A stretch of DNA of 11,408 bases, from positions 1 through 11,408 of the forward strand of contig WTGE01000195.1 in the NCBI GenBank assembly GCA_011525445.1, in the 5' to 3' direction. The DNA is from Synechococcus sp. CO36386bin_37. GTDB taxonomy: Bacteria > Cyanobacteriota > Cyanobacteriia > PCC-6307 > Cyanobiaceae. The translations under genes and the position numbers were made by a program. Below, piece after piece: positions 5,836 through 11,408 of this stretch (position 1 is the first letter of the stretch; every line of letters starts with the position of its first letter). A model generated the notes under the pieces. The model was not told the DNA's origin. It ran no database searches and saw only the letters and a list, made by a program, of their open reading frames with translations.

Positions 5836-7331
5836 TTCAAACCAGAACAGCTAAGCCTTCGGCTGCCCAACAGCCTCGGAGGCGAAAACGGAGACGGAAA
5901 CACAAGATGAGGCGTTCCAGCTTCCTCAAAAAACGTTGGTGGCTTGTCGTGATCCCGATCACGGTTTTTACCGGTTTGGTGGCTCTCGCTCCTCGTGCAC
6001 CTCAAAACAAGGTCAATCCGTCCCAACCTGCAGAAACGGTTCAATCACTGGACGGGTCCTTTGCCTATCAACCGGACGACGAGGTCTATGCCCTCGATTT
6101 TGATCCTCGCCATGTGCGCTTCGGGCTCCTAGAGGGATGGGATCGTGAGCAAGACGCTTATGAGGACACAGCTGCACTCGCCTATGTCTCCGGGCCGATG
6201 TACGAGCGGCATATTGATGAGTTTGGGCAGGAAATCACCGTTCCACTGGGGGACTTGAAGCTTGGAAATCGGGTCTGGCGCGGTCGGAATCGGACGGCAT
6301 CCCGTCAACGTGCTTTCATCGGCATTCACAAAGATGGAACTGTTGATTTTGGTTATGGAGAATTAACACCTGAGCGAGCCAGGCAATACGACATGTTTGT
6401 TGGCGGGCTGCACAGCATCTACAACGACTTGGTGGAGCCTCCTGACAGCTACAAGGGCGCCTACAGCATCAGCATGGGTCAACGCATTCGTTATTACCTG
6501 CCAAGGATTCGAATGGTGTATGGCCTGAGACCTGACGGACGTCTTGAGATGCTGATGAGCAGGGATGGCCTCACACTTGAACAAACCAAGGATCTCGCCC
6601 GTCGCAGGGGGATGGTGGCGGCTTACATGCCAGATCATGCGTCCAAAAGCCGATTGATCGTCCCTGGAGTTAAGGGCTTTACAGAAGAGGATGCCAACTG
6701 GATCAGTGGAGGTGCCACGAGTTTTGTTCATGTTCCTTACCTGTTACGCCTGAGTGAGCGTCGTGTTCCTCTTCAGGGGGGGGTGGTTGCTGACTTGACC
6801 AAAAGGATTCAGAGCAGTAGTCGATGTGGCGGAGCATCGGATTGTGTTCTTTTTTTTGGCGGTCAGCTGATGGATCGTGCTTTGGCTGGACTCAACCGTG
6901 TCATGGAACAGGGGGTGGAGCCGGTTGCGCGAATGATTTGGGCACCGAAGCAAACCCCTCACCTCGATCTTGATCAGACCAGCCCTGTCCCAGGTGCAGT
7001 GACGACAAAGCAACCACTGCGGGAGCCCCCGATCACAGCTGATCCGCTTGTTCTTCGTGAACGCCCTGATCGCGAACTGGAACAGGACGAAGGAATCAAT
7101 CCCAGTGCCGAGTCGCAACGATGGGATTTTGATTTGCCTCCTGATCTCCCTCCTCCGGTGCTCCTTCAGGACGATCAACTTCTTCCCGAGGATCCCGAAG
7201 CTTGGCCGCAACCTGTCCCTGCTGCACCTCAGCCCGTTGAGGAAAAAGCCGTATCGACAGCTGAAAGTCCAGAGCCCAAACTTTACGGGGCACCCCCACC
7301 ACCGGTTCTTCCTCCTCCACCGCTTCCCTGA
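5832..7331 (+). CDS. Membrane-anchored protein with degenerate phosphodiester-glycosidase-like domain
   Basis: 499 residues. A very basic cytoplasmic N-terminus (about 16-28, RRRKRRRKHKMRR) precedes one membrane helix (about 36-52). The large remainder should lie outside the cytoplasm. Residues about 90-280 resemble the NAGPA phosphodiester-glycosidase fold: RQRAFIGIHKDGTVDFGYG, VGGLHSIYNDL, YGLRPDGRLEML and GLTLEQTKDLARRRGMVAAY. The usual LDGGGS motif at the end of that block is replaced by MPDHASKSR, so activity is doubtful. This family call is inference from motif spacing. Two cysteines lie close together (Cys332 and Cys338). The last 70 residues are rich in Pro and Glu and end in a polyproline run. 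An earlier TTG at 5787 exists but GTG 5832 has the ribosome site. It is probably co-transcribed with pdeM. Confidence 0.85.
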   Translation: MIQTRTAKPSAAQQPRRRKRRRKHKMRRSSFLKKRWWLVVIPITVFTGLVALAPRAPQNKVNPSQPAETVQSLDGSFAYQPDDEVYALDFDPRHVRFGLLEGWDREQDAYEDTAALAYVSGPMYERHIDEFGQEITVPLGDLKLGNRVWRGRNRTASRQRAFIGIHKDGTVDFGYGELTPERARQYDMFVGGLHSIYNDLVEPPDSYKGAYSISMGQRIRYYLPRIRMVYGLRPDGRLEMLMSRDGLTLEQTKDLARRRGMVAAYMPDHASKSRLIVPGVKGFTEEDANWISGGATSFVHVPYLLRLSERRVPLQGGVVADLTKRIQSSSRCGGASDCVLFFGGQLMDRALAGLNRVMEQGVEPVARMIWAPKQTPHLDLDQTSPVPGAVTTKQPLREPPITADPLVLRERPDRELEQDEGINPSAESQRWDFDLPPDLPPPVLLQDDQLLPEDPEAWPQPVPAAPQPVEEKAVSTAESPEPKLYGAPPPPVLPPPPLP

Positions 7332-7408
7332 TGACTGAGAGCTGACCCTCAATCGCCACCAGGTTCACGGCACGGTCTGGCTTTTTCCACATTGCAAAGG
7401 TGATCGGA

Positions 7409-8020
7409 TTAGGGGCTGTTCACGGAGATTGAGTTACCGAAACCGTTAATTTCTTCAAGAATGAAGGAGTGATGTCCACTCATTGACCAGCGCGTGCCTG
7501 TGCTGTCCACCATCACGCGGCGATCAGTGGTTGCAGGACTGATGGGAGTGAGGTCAAACATTGGCTGGTCACCGTGGCTGAAGAAGAGAACAAAGCCTCC
7601 AGACTGATTTGGCTCAGTTCTGCAGGTGGATGCGATCTCATTCAGTTGGCATTTCAAGGGAAAAGATTGCGTGATCTCGGCCTGAAGCTTGTTTCCTGGC
7701 TTGTCCCAGAACACATTCAGTGTGTATTCCCCCTCGCGGTTGAAGGAGAGTCCTGTCCCTGTGCTTTGACGGATGTAGGTCTTCCCGTCATCCGCAGCAG
7801 GAAAGGCGAACTCGTACCAGTTGAAGTCGTAGACGTAGACGTTGCCTTGGTGTTGGGAGAAACCGCAGGGACCTTTGATCATGTCCATGGAGTCGTCATG
7901 CCAAGACAGGGTGCAATAAGCCCTGGTGCTGTCTGCCAATGCGATCGGCGGATCAAATGGCTTGCTGACAGCAAAGAGTGCAGCAGCAGATGCAATTGTG
8001 GTGACTGTTGTGCGGATCAT
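7409..8020 (-). CDS. Exported cysteine-containing hypothetical protein
   Basis: 203 residues from ATG 8020. The N-terminus (MIRTTVTTIASAAALFAVS) is a signal-type hydrophobic segment with a likely cleavage at about residue 29 (IALA|DST). The mature protein is rich in aromatic residues and beta-like stretches, with four cysteines (Cys36, Cys52, Cys124, Cys133) that could form two disulfides in the periplasm. A YVYDFNWYEFAFP segment and a GGFVLFFSHG segment look like beta-strands of a compact fold. No family is recognised. A longer frame from 8122 would add 34 residues before the signal peptide and is not preferred. It converges on the previous gene with a gap of 77 bases. The function is unknown. 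Confidence 0.75.
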   Translation of the reverse strand: MIRTTVTTIASAAALFAVSKPFDPPIALADSTRAYCTLSWHDDSMDMIKGPCGFSQHQGNVYVYDFNWYEFAFPAADDGKTYIRQSTGTGLSFNREGEYTLNVFWDKPGNKLQAEITQSFPLKCQLNEIASTCRTEPNQSGGFVLFFSHGDQPMFDLTPISPATTDRRVMVDSTGTRWSMSGHHSFILEEINGFGNSISVNSP

Positions 8021-8333
8021 GTTCAGGCGGTCAGATACAACAAGAGGAACACAATGGACGACAAGATTCAAATAGAAAAGCTGAACTCTGCTCCAAATCA
8101 GATCGAATGCCGATTGACTCAAGCATACGTTCGACCACTACAATCAGGATTAAGAAGTGCATGCATTGTGTTCATGCTTAGTTCAGGAGCGAAATAAATA
8201 CTCTTAATTAGGCAGTTTTAATGACTCTCCTGGACCTGAATCAATGTTTGAATCAAGGGATGAACCTGAGAACAGATGGATTTCAGGATTTGGCTTGTTT
8301 GCTGAAGTGAACGCCGAAAGGTCAAATATTAAT
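8021..8333. other. Intergenic region between two leftward genes
   Basis: About 310 bases. No firm gene. A 29-codon plus-strand frame at 8221-8310 (MTLLDLNQCLNQGMNLRTDG...) has an ATG and a weak AGG upstream, but nothing else supports it. No terminator-type hairpin with a T-tract was found downstream of the hydrolase gene. Confidence 0.4.
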
Positions 8334-9068
8334 TTAATGAAGCATTTCATCTGCTTTTGATGTGTCGCCATTCACGACAAAGATCCACCAGGCCTCAAGG
8401 CGTTCTTGGGAAGCGAACCAAATGTCACCGAACCAACCACCATGGGCAGTGTCGTCTTGAATGAGATGACGCGCACCCTGAAGTAAGGCGGATTGAACTG
8501 GAACAAGGCCATCCCCTATGCAATTTTCATCCCCAGAAGTCCTTTGATAACTGGCTTTTGCACCACGTCGGCTGACTGCAGAGGCATGATCACTCGATAA
8601 GTCCAGCTTTCCTGCGATCGCGACATAATCGATTCCCGCTTCATGACATCCAGGAAAGCGACGGTCCACCATTGCTCTCAGTGGTGTGGCGTGCGCTGCT
8701 TGGTGAGGACTGCCAAGGGTGACCAAGCGATCACATCTTGAAGCACCGTCATAAACACGTCCCTCAAAGGGCTCATCGCTGAGATACAGACGCATCATCA
8801 CACCACCGGAGCTGTGTCCAATCAAGGTGACTTTCCCGCTTGGGGATCGATTTTGCATTTGTCTCACCATGGCATCGACTCGGTCGAGGACACGACGCCA
8901 ACCAAATCTCCAGATGGTCATCAGCCAGTCCAGTCGTGACATGGGAACCACCAGAACATCATGAATTCCCTGGTGCTTTAGCCATTGAGCCATGGGCATG
9001 TAAGCCTCAGGCGTAATCAGAAATCCTCCAAGGATCACAATTGGCTGCTGAGGATCAACTGTTTTCAT
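8334..9068 (-). CDS. Alpha/beta-hydrolase, lipase/esterase type
   Basis: 244 residues, no signal peptide. The first strand VILGGFLITPEAY (about 11-23) carries the oxyanion-hole region. The nucleophile elbow GHSSGG places the catalytic Ser at 86. A GDGLVP motif (Asp186) and the DTAHGG segment (His209) complete a Ser-Asp-His triad. This arrangement, with LVTLGSPH (about 115-122) in between, is typical of lipases of the triacylglycerol-lipase / PGAP1-like group that act on ester bonds of lipids. The substrate cannot be told from sequence. ATG 9068 starts directly before the first strand. It is followed by a gene-poor spacer and stands alone on the minus strand, so no pathway is implied by its neighbours. 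Confidence 0.9.
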   Translation of the reverse strand: MKTVDPQQPIVILGGFLITPEAYMPMAQWLKHQGIHDVLVVPMSRLDWLMTIWRFGWRRVLDRVDAMVRQMQNRSPSGKVTLIGHSSGGVMMRLYLSDEPFEGRVYDGASRCDRLVTLGSPHQAAHATPLRAMVDRRFPGCHEAGIDYVAIAGKLDLSSDHASAVSRRGAKASYQRTSGDENCIGDGLVPVQSALLQGARHLIQDDTAHGGWFGDIWFASQERLEAWWIFVVNGDTSKADEMLH

Positions 9069-9239
9069 TGAACAGATGTATGCAGCAATGATGACACTGA
9101 TACCAGATATTACCCAGATCGCGGATGAGCCATAAGGCCTATTTAAATTGGCTTCAAGGAATCCTCGTCTTAGAGATTTCGGCTAAAATCAGTCGATCCA
9201 TTGTGATGTCAAAGCAACCCGTCTAATCCGTTTTTTAAT

Positions 9240-9545
9240 ATGACAAGTCGCCAACAGGCTCTCATTAATCGTCAAAAAGATAAAGGATGGGGCTATGCAA
9301 TCGCTCATCTATTTCCATTTGTGCCCGTTTATTATGCGTGGACAAGGCGAACGCTGACTCCATTGGCCTACGCGATACTTACCAATTTGGTGATTGTCCT
9401 GGTTTATTCAGACGTTTTGACACCTAAAACGCGAGAAAAAGAAGGTATTGCTGATTTGATTCTTTCTGCAATCTTGACTCCAATAGTGGTCAAAGAAGGG
9501 ATACGAAGTGCGCGAAATGAAAGTAATGCTAGCTTTTTTAAATGA
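9240..9545 (+). CDS. Small multi-span membrane protein (101 aa)
   Basis: 101 residues from ATG. A short polar N-terminus (MTSRQQALINRQKDKG) is followed by three hydrophobic stretches at about 18-34, 41-60 and 69-88. Basic residues (Arg/Lys at 4, 11-15, 36-37) lie before and after the first stretch, consistent with a cytoplasmic N-terminus. The pattern of a short basic head and closely spaced helices recurs in small cyanobacterial membrane proteins of unknown function. No Shine-Dalgarno is visible; TAAAAT (9184-9189) may be a -10 box. I do not recognise a named family and no function is proposed. Confidence 0.75.
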   Translation: MTSRQQALINRQKDKGWGYAIAHLFPFVPVYYAWTRRTLTPLAYAILTNLVIVLVYSDVLTPKTREKEGIADLILSAILTPIVVKEGIRSARNESNASFFK

Positions 9546-9629
9546 TAGTCGGAAAAGTTTTAAAAGTATTTTTGATCTAAGATTTAATGCCTGAATGTTA
9601 ATCGGTCATGGGTTAAAGCGCGAATTGTG

Positions 9630-9731
9630 CTATCCGAGGTACGGCGTTTCCTTGAATTTGTTAATGGCTTCAGCAAGTCTTATTGGCTCAAACTCAGCAA
9701 GTTCAGACCCTATTTCAAGTGCATAGTTCAT
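9630..9731 (-). CDS. Candidate small acidic protein (33 aa)
   Basis: ATG 9731 to TAG 9630. The product (MNYALEIGSELAEFEPIRLA, then EAINKFKETPYLG) reads like one amphipathic helix with a natural mix of acidic and hydrophobic residues. A TGA lies only four codons upstream, so the ATG is the sole start. The ribosome site is weak (TGAG, 8 bases away). It would need its own promoter, because the terminator at 9860-9892 lies upstream of it on this strand. It overlaps the start of a plus-strand candidate, and at most one of the two is likely to be real. Confidence 0.35.
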   Translation of the reverse strand: MNYALEIGSELAEFEPIRLAEAINKFKETPYLG

Positions 9732-9858
9732 GCATTTTTCTCAATGGAATGAAGCAGAAATGGTCTTTCTCCGAGCATGGAGCGAATGGATTTCAAAATC
9801 GGAGAATTGTTCTCTGGCTGCGGGTGGATGTTTTGGGCAAACGCTTCAGGCGACTTGA
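9730..9858 (+). CDS. Candidate small protein (42 aa)
   Basis: ATG 9730 to TGA 9858. The product begins MHFSQWNEAEMVFLRAWSEW, an amphipathic Trp-rich helix, and ends with two cysteines in SLAAGGCFGQTLQAT (Cys27 and Cys34). There is no visible ribosome site. The composition is protein-like, but 40-codon frames arise by chance. Its stop lies directly before the hairpin at 9867-9892. Confidence 0.3.
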   Translation: MHFSQWNEAEMVFLRAWSEWISKSENCSLAAGGCFGQTLQAT

Positions 9859-9859
9859 C

Positions 9860-9892
9860 AAAAAAAGGCAGATCTCATGAAAAAGATCTGCC
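9860..9892 (-). terminator. Rho-independent terminator (leftward)
   Basis: A perfect 9-bp stem (GGCAGATCT / AGATCTGCC) with an 8-base loop is flanked on its left by seven A's, which read as TTTTTTT after the hairpin on the minus strand. It therefore ends a leftward transcript. The nearest firm leftward gene is the small exported protein ending at 10338, about 450 bases away, so either that operon has a long 3' end or an unlisted RNA or small gene lies between. Confidence 0.8.
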
Positions 9893-9922
9893 ATTCATGC
9901 TCTGCGTTGATCTGGCATCTGA

Positions 9923-9950
9923 AGGAATGCCCGATCTAGGGAACATTCCT
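9923..9950. other. Imperfect hairpin upstream of the leftward terminator
   Basis: AGGAATG / CATTCCT (7 bp), then CCC / GGG (3 bp) across a 2-base bulge, with a GATCTA loop. It lies about 30 bases before the leftward terminator on the same transcript, and could be a structural element of a small RNA or a 3' stability hairpin. Confidence 0.45.
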
Positions 9951-10005
9951 ATCCCTGAAGCCTCGTGGCGTCCAGTAGTGCCTTCCTTGGCTTCAGTTTC
10001 ATCAT
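9949..10005 (-). CDS. Candidate basic micro-ORF (18 aa)
   Basis: ATG 10005 to TAG 9949 encodes MMKLKPRKALLDATRLQG. Its ATG overlaps the TGA (10002-10004) of a 40-codon open frame (10002-10124) that ends ...VTEQRMGMYPHASFIREWA, giving an ATGA stop/start overlap. The upstream frame has no good start (only a GTG 19 codons from its end). The overlap suggests coupled translation or the remains of a frameshifted gene. Evidence is thin. Confidence 0.25.
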   Translation of the reverse strand: MMKLKPRKALLDATRLQG

Positions 10006-10337
10006 GCCCATTCACGGATAAAACTCGCGTGAGGATACATACCCATTCTTTGCTCAGTCACCCAGCCTTTTGTCTCTGGTCTCTGGGCCTGAAGACATGA
10101 TGGATAACGATCGCTGAAGACTTTTCACTCAGGTCGGAATGCCTCCCCTTTAATCAACCCACAGTATTGGGGGCAGGTTTGGACTCTGCGTTCCCCGGGA
10201 ACTGCTGACAAGGGTCGTGGTCTGGACCTGCTTGTCATGGGTAACAAGCTGCTTGACCGACTACTTCGTTGCCTCGATTTGAGGCATCAGGACAATGTTC
10301 CGTCAAACCCTTTCAATCGCCTGAGTTGAAGTGTTGG

Positions 10338-10616
10338 TCAACGTTTGAAGAGTGCGTTGCAATCACCCTTGGGAGGTTTGCTGAAGCAAACATTGTCTGG
10401 CGACCAGTATCCAATGGCTGGAAAACTGAGTCCTTGACGTCTTGCTTCAGCATCGACCGCTTCAGAGCCCTGCGCTGTGATCAGCACGTGACCAGGCGCC
10501 TCCACTTGATCTAGAAACTGCTGCTCGGGCATCTCGCGACTGGATGAGCTTTGAGCCTCAACCGGGACAGCAAAACAGGCTGAGATAGCAACGCAGAGGA
10601 GTGGATTGAAACGCAT
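10338..10616 (-). CDS. Small exported protein downstream of L,D-transpeptidase (92 aa)
   Basis: 92 residues. A signal peptide is clear: Arg2, a hydrophobic core (about 5-18) and cleavage after VEA (residue 21|QSS). The mature part is about 70 residues, starting with a Ser-rich linker, then a strand-like VLITAQG segment and a C-terminal CFSKPPKGDC loop where Cys77 and Cys86 could form a disulfide. It starts 14 bases after the transpeptidase stop on the same strand, so the two are likely co-transcribed, and a cell-envelope role is plausible. No family is recognised and no strong ribosome site precedes the ATG. Confidence 0.75.
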   Translation of the reverse strand: MRFNPLLCVAISACFAVPVEAQSSSSREMPEQQFLDQVEAPGHVLITAQGSEAVDAEARRQGLSFPAIGYWSPDNVCFSKPPKGDCNALFKR

Positions 10617-10630
10617 AACTTGAAAATAAC

Positions 10631-11104
10631 TTATTTGGATGTCACAACCACTGGAGTTCCAACATCCACCTGATTGAACAAGCTGATGACATCTTTGTTC
10701 AACATGCGAATACAGCCCAGACTCACGGCAGCCCTGAGGTTGACCCAGTTAGGCCATGCCGTTCCATGGATGGCATATTCACCGTTACCACGCTGGAAGT
10801 AGGCCATGTAGCGCACTCCCACAGGATTCTTGGGACCTGGAGCGATGACCTTGCCTTTCTTGTGGTAGACGGGGGCTTCTTCCATGCGGGTGATTGCAAA
10901 CTCACCTGGAGGGGTGGGGGATTCCGGGGCTCCGATGGCCACTGGATAGCGAGCCACTACAACACCGGAATCGAGAAGCTTGAGATACCGATCTTTCAAG
11001 CTGATTTCAATGGTTTTTTCGGCGCGGGCTGGAAGTTGAGCCGCCGAGGCAACCAGGGCGAAGCCGATGCTCAGCGCGACTCGACGCATCCATGGATTTG
11101 ACAT
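10631..11104 (-). CDS. L,D-transpeptidase (YkuD-type), exported
   Basis: 157 residues from ATG 11104. The signal peptide (about 6-28, MRRVALSIGFALVASAA...ARA|EKT) directs it to the periplasm. The catalytic domain begins IEISLKDRYLKLLDSG, followed by YPVAIGAPESPTPPGEF and ends with the YkuD active site: HGT (His113) and SLGCIRM (Ser128, Cys131, Arg133). The catalytic cysteine forms 3-3 peptidoglycan cross-links or attaches proteins to peptidoglycan. It lacks a LysM or peptidoglycan-binding domain, so it is a minimal form. A longer frame from 11179 adds 25 residues and is not preferred; ATG 11089 is an alternative start that trims five residues. It is first in a two-gene unit with the 92-residue exported protein and diverges from the gene at 11183. 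Confidence 0.92.
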   Translation of the reverse strand: MSNPWMRRVALSIGFALVASAAQLPARAEKTIEISLKDRYLKLLDSGVVVARYPVAIGAPESPTPPGEFAITRMEEAPVYHKKGKVIAPGPKNPVGVRYMAYFQRGNGEYAIHGTAWPNWVNLRAAVSLGCIRMLNKDVISLFNQVDVGTPVVVTSK

Positions 11105-11130
11105 GCTGCGCACGTTGAACTCTGTGTATT

Positions 11131-11158
11131 TTGACTCATCGAAATAGGGAGCTACCGT
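11131..11158 (+). promoter_or_regulatory. Possible promoter of the right-edge gene
   Basis: TTGACT (11131-11136) is followed after 16 bases by TACCGT (11153-11158), a fair -35/-10 pair. Transcription would start near 11165, leaving a leader of fewer than 20 bases before ATG 11183. It sits in the 78-base gap between divergent genes. Confidence 0.35.
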
Positions 11159-11182
11159 CTCTGAACAAATGAATATCAATCC

Positions 11183-11408
11183 ATGATTCGCACGTCGCGC
11201 CGGAAGTCTCTACAACAACTCCAAGGCCGGGTGCTGCTGATTGGCACATTGCTTGCTTCTGCTCTGGTTTGTCCCTACCGGGCTCACGCTGGATTCAGTC
11301 AAGAACAACTGGATGGCTTTGAGGTCTCTGAACTGAGAGGCACGGTGAGCGAGGTTCTGCCAAACCAAAAGGTTCTTGAAATCGTTGATCCTGAGGGTCA
11401 CTCTGAGA
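11183..11408 (+). CDS. Exported protein, 3' end outside the window (partial)
   Basis: ATG 11183 opens a frame that stays open to the window edge, 75 codons. The basic start (MIRTSRRKSLQQLQGR), a hydrophobic core (VLLIGTLLASALVC, about 17-30) and AHA|GF (about 35-37) form a signal peptide. The visible mature part (DGFEVSELRGTVSEVLPNQK, then VLEIVDPEGH) has alternating strand-like residues and could be the start of a small beta-barrel domain. Too little is visible to name a family. It is transcribed away from the L,D-transpeptidase with only 78 bases between starts. The opposite strand also has an open frame here, but it has no signal or domain features and is taken as a shadow. Confidence 0.7.
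   Translation, partial: MIRTSRRKSLQQLQGRVLLIGTLLASALVCPYRAHAGFSQEQLDGFEVSELRGTVSEVLPNQKVLEIVDPEGHSE

Larger units (their letters stand above)
9546..10337. other. Gene-poor interval with minus-strand terminator and small ORF candidates
   Basis: Nearly 800 bases without a confident gene. It contains a clear leftward terminator (9860-9892), an imperfect hairpin (9923-9950), a 6-bp hairpin TGCCTC/GAGGCA (10270-10286), and short candidate ORFs at 9630-9731 (-), 9730-9858 (+) and 9949-10005 (-), listed separately. A 107-codon plus-strand frame at 9777-10100 crosses both the terminator and the hairpin and does not read like a protein. The interval could be the long 3' region of the transpeptidase operon, a small-RNA locus or decayed coding DNA. 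Confidence 0.5.

Noticed and set aside
6744..7352. 202-codon minus-strand open frame
   Set aside because: Antisense shadow of the proline-rich and glycosidase-like gene; Arg/Trp/Cys-rich composition typical of a wrong frame.
7359..7386. Possible terminator CCAG...CTGG followed by TTTTT after the 499-residue gene
   Set aside because: Only four Watson-Crick pairs and mostly wobble pairs inside; too weak to call.
7574..8197. 207-codon plus-strand open frame
   Set aside because: It is antisense to the exported protein at 7409-8020, which has a signal peptide and sensible composition.
8221..8310. 29-codon plus-strand ORF
   Set aside because: An ATG and a weak AGG are the only support; noted under the intergenic entry but not called.
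9777..10100. 107-codon plus-strand open frame
   Set aside because: It runs through the leftward terminator and a second hairpin and has no ribosome site; the residue order has no domain-like pattern. Kept only as a remote possibility.
10270..10286. TGCCTC-GATTT-GAGGCA hairpin considered as part of a tRNA
   Set aside because: The loop is 5 bases and no acceptor, D or anticodon arms can be drawn around it on either strand.

Overview
The window looks like chromosomal DNA of a marine picocyanobacterium, most likely Synechococcus. The clues are small intergenic gaps with frequent strand switching, many short taxon-restricted hypothetical proteins, mid-range base composition, a PPC-glutaredoxin fusion and a GluR0-type channel. 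This is judged by eye from gene content; no rRNA, tRNA or phage/IS marker fixes the taxon.

Layout. Positions 1-5090 are AT-rich and hold mostly small or single genes: a possible C-terminal end of an upstream gene and a strong plus-strand terminator (189-223), a secreted hypothetical (307-702, -), a 38-residue membrane protein with its own promoter (944-1060, +), a 170-residue hypothetical (1254-1766, +), a zinc-ribbon membrane protein (1832-2053, -), a 62-residue helical protein (2525-2713, +), a PPC-glutaredoxin fusion (2802-3407, -) divergent from a ribbon-helix-helix protein (3507-3737, +), and a glutamate-receptor-like K+ channel (3746-4810, -). A 26-residue hydrophobic ORF (4826-4906, -) lies directly upstream of the channel.

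Positions 5092-7331 are more GC-rich and hold two overlapping genes. A PdeM-type metallophosphoesterase is followed by a large membrane-anchored protein with a degenerate phosphodiester-glycosidase-like domain and a proline-rich tail. They share a GTGA stop/start overlap and are probably translationally coupled.

Positions 7409-9545 hold a secreted cysteine-containing hypothetical (-), an alpha/beta-hydrolase lipase/esterase (-) and a small multi-span membrane protein (+). Positions 9546-10337 carry no firm gene but do carry a clear minus-strand terminator and several short candidate ORFs. The right end has an L,D-transpeptidase with a small exported protein downstream (-), divergent from an exported protein that runs off the window (+).

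There is no sign of a CRISPR array, transposon, prophage or biosynthetic cluster. The most interesting items are the channel with its coupled mini-ORF, the ribbon-helix-helix gene with a tandem 8-bp repeat in its divergent promoter, and the unexplained 9.5-10.3 kb interval.
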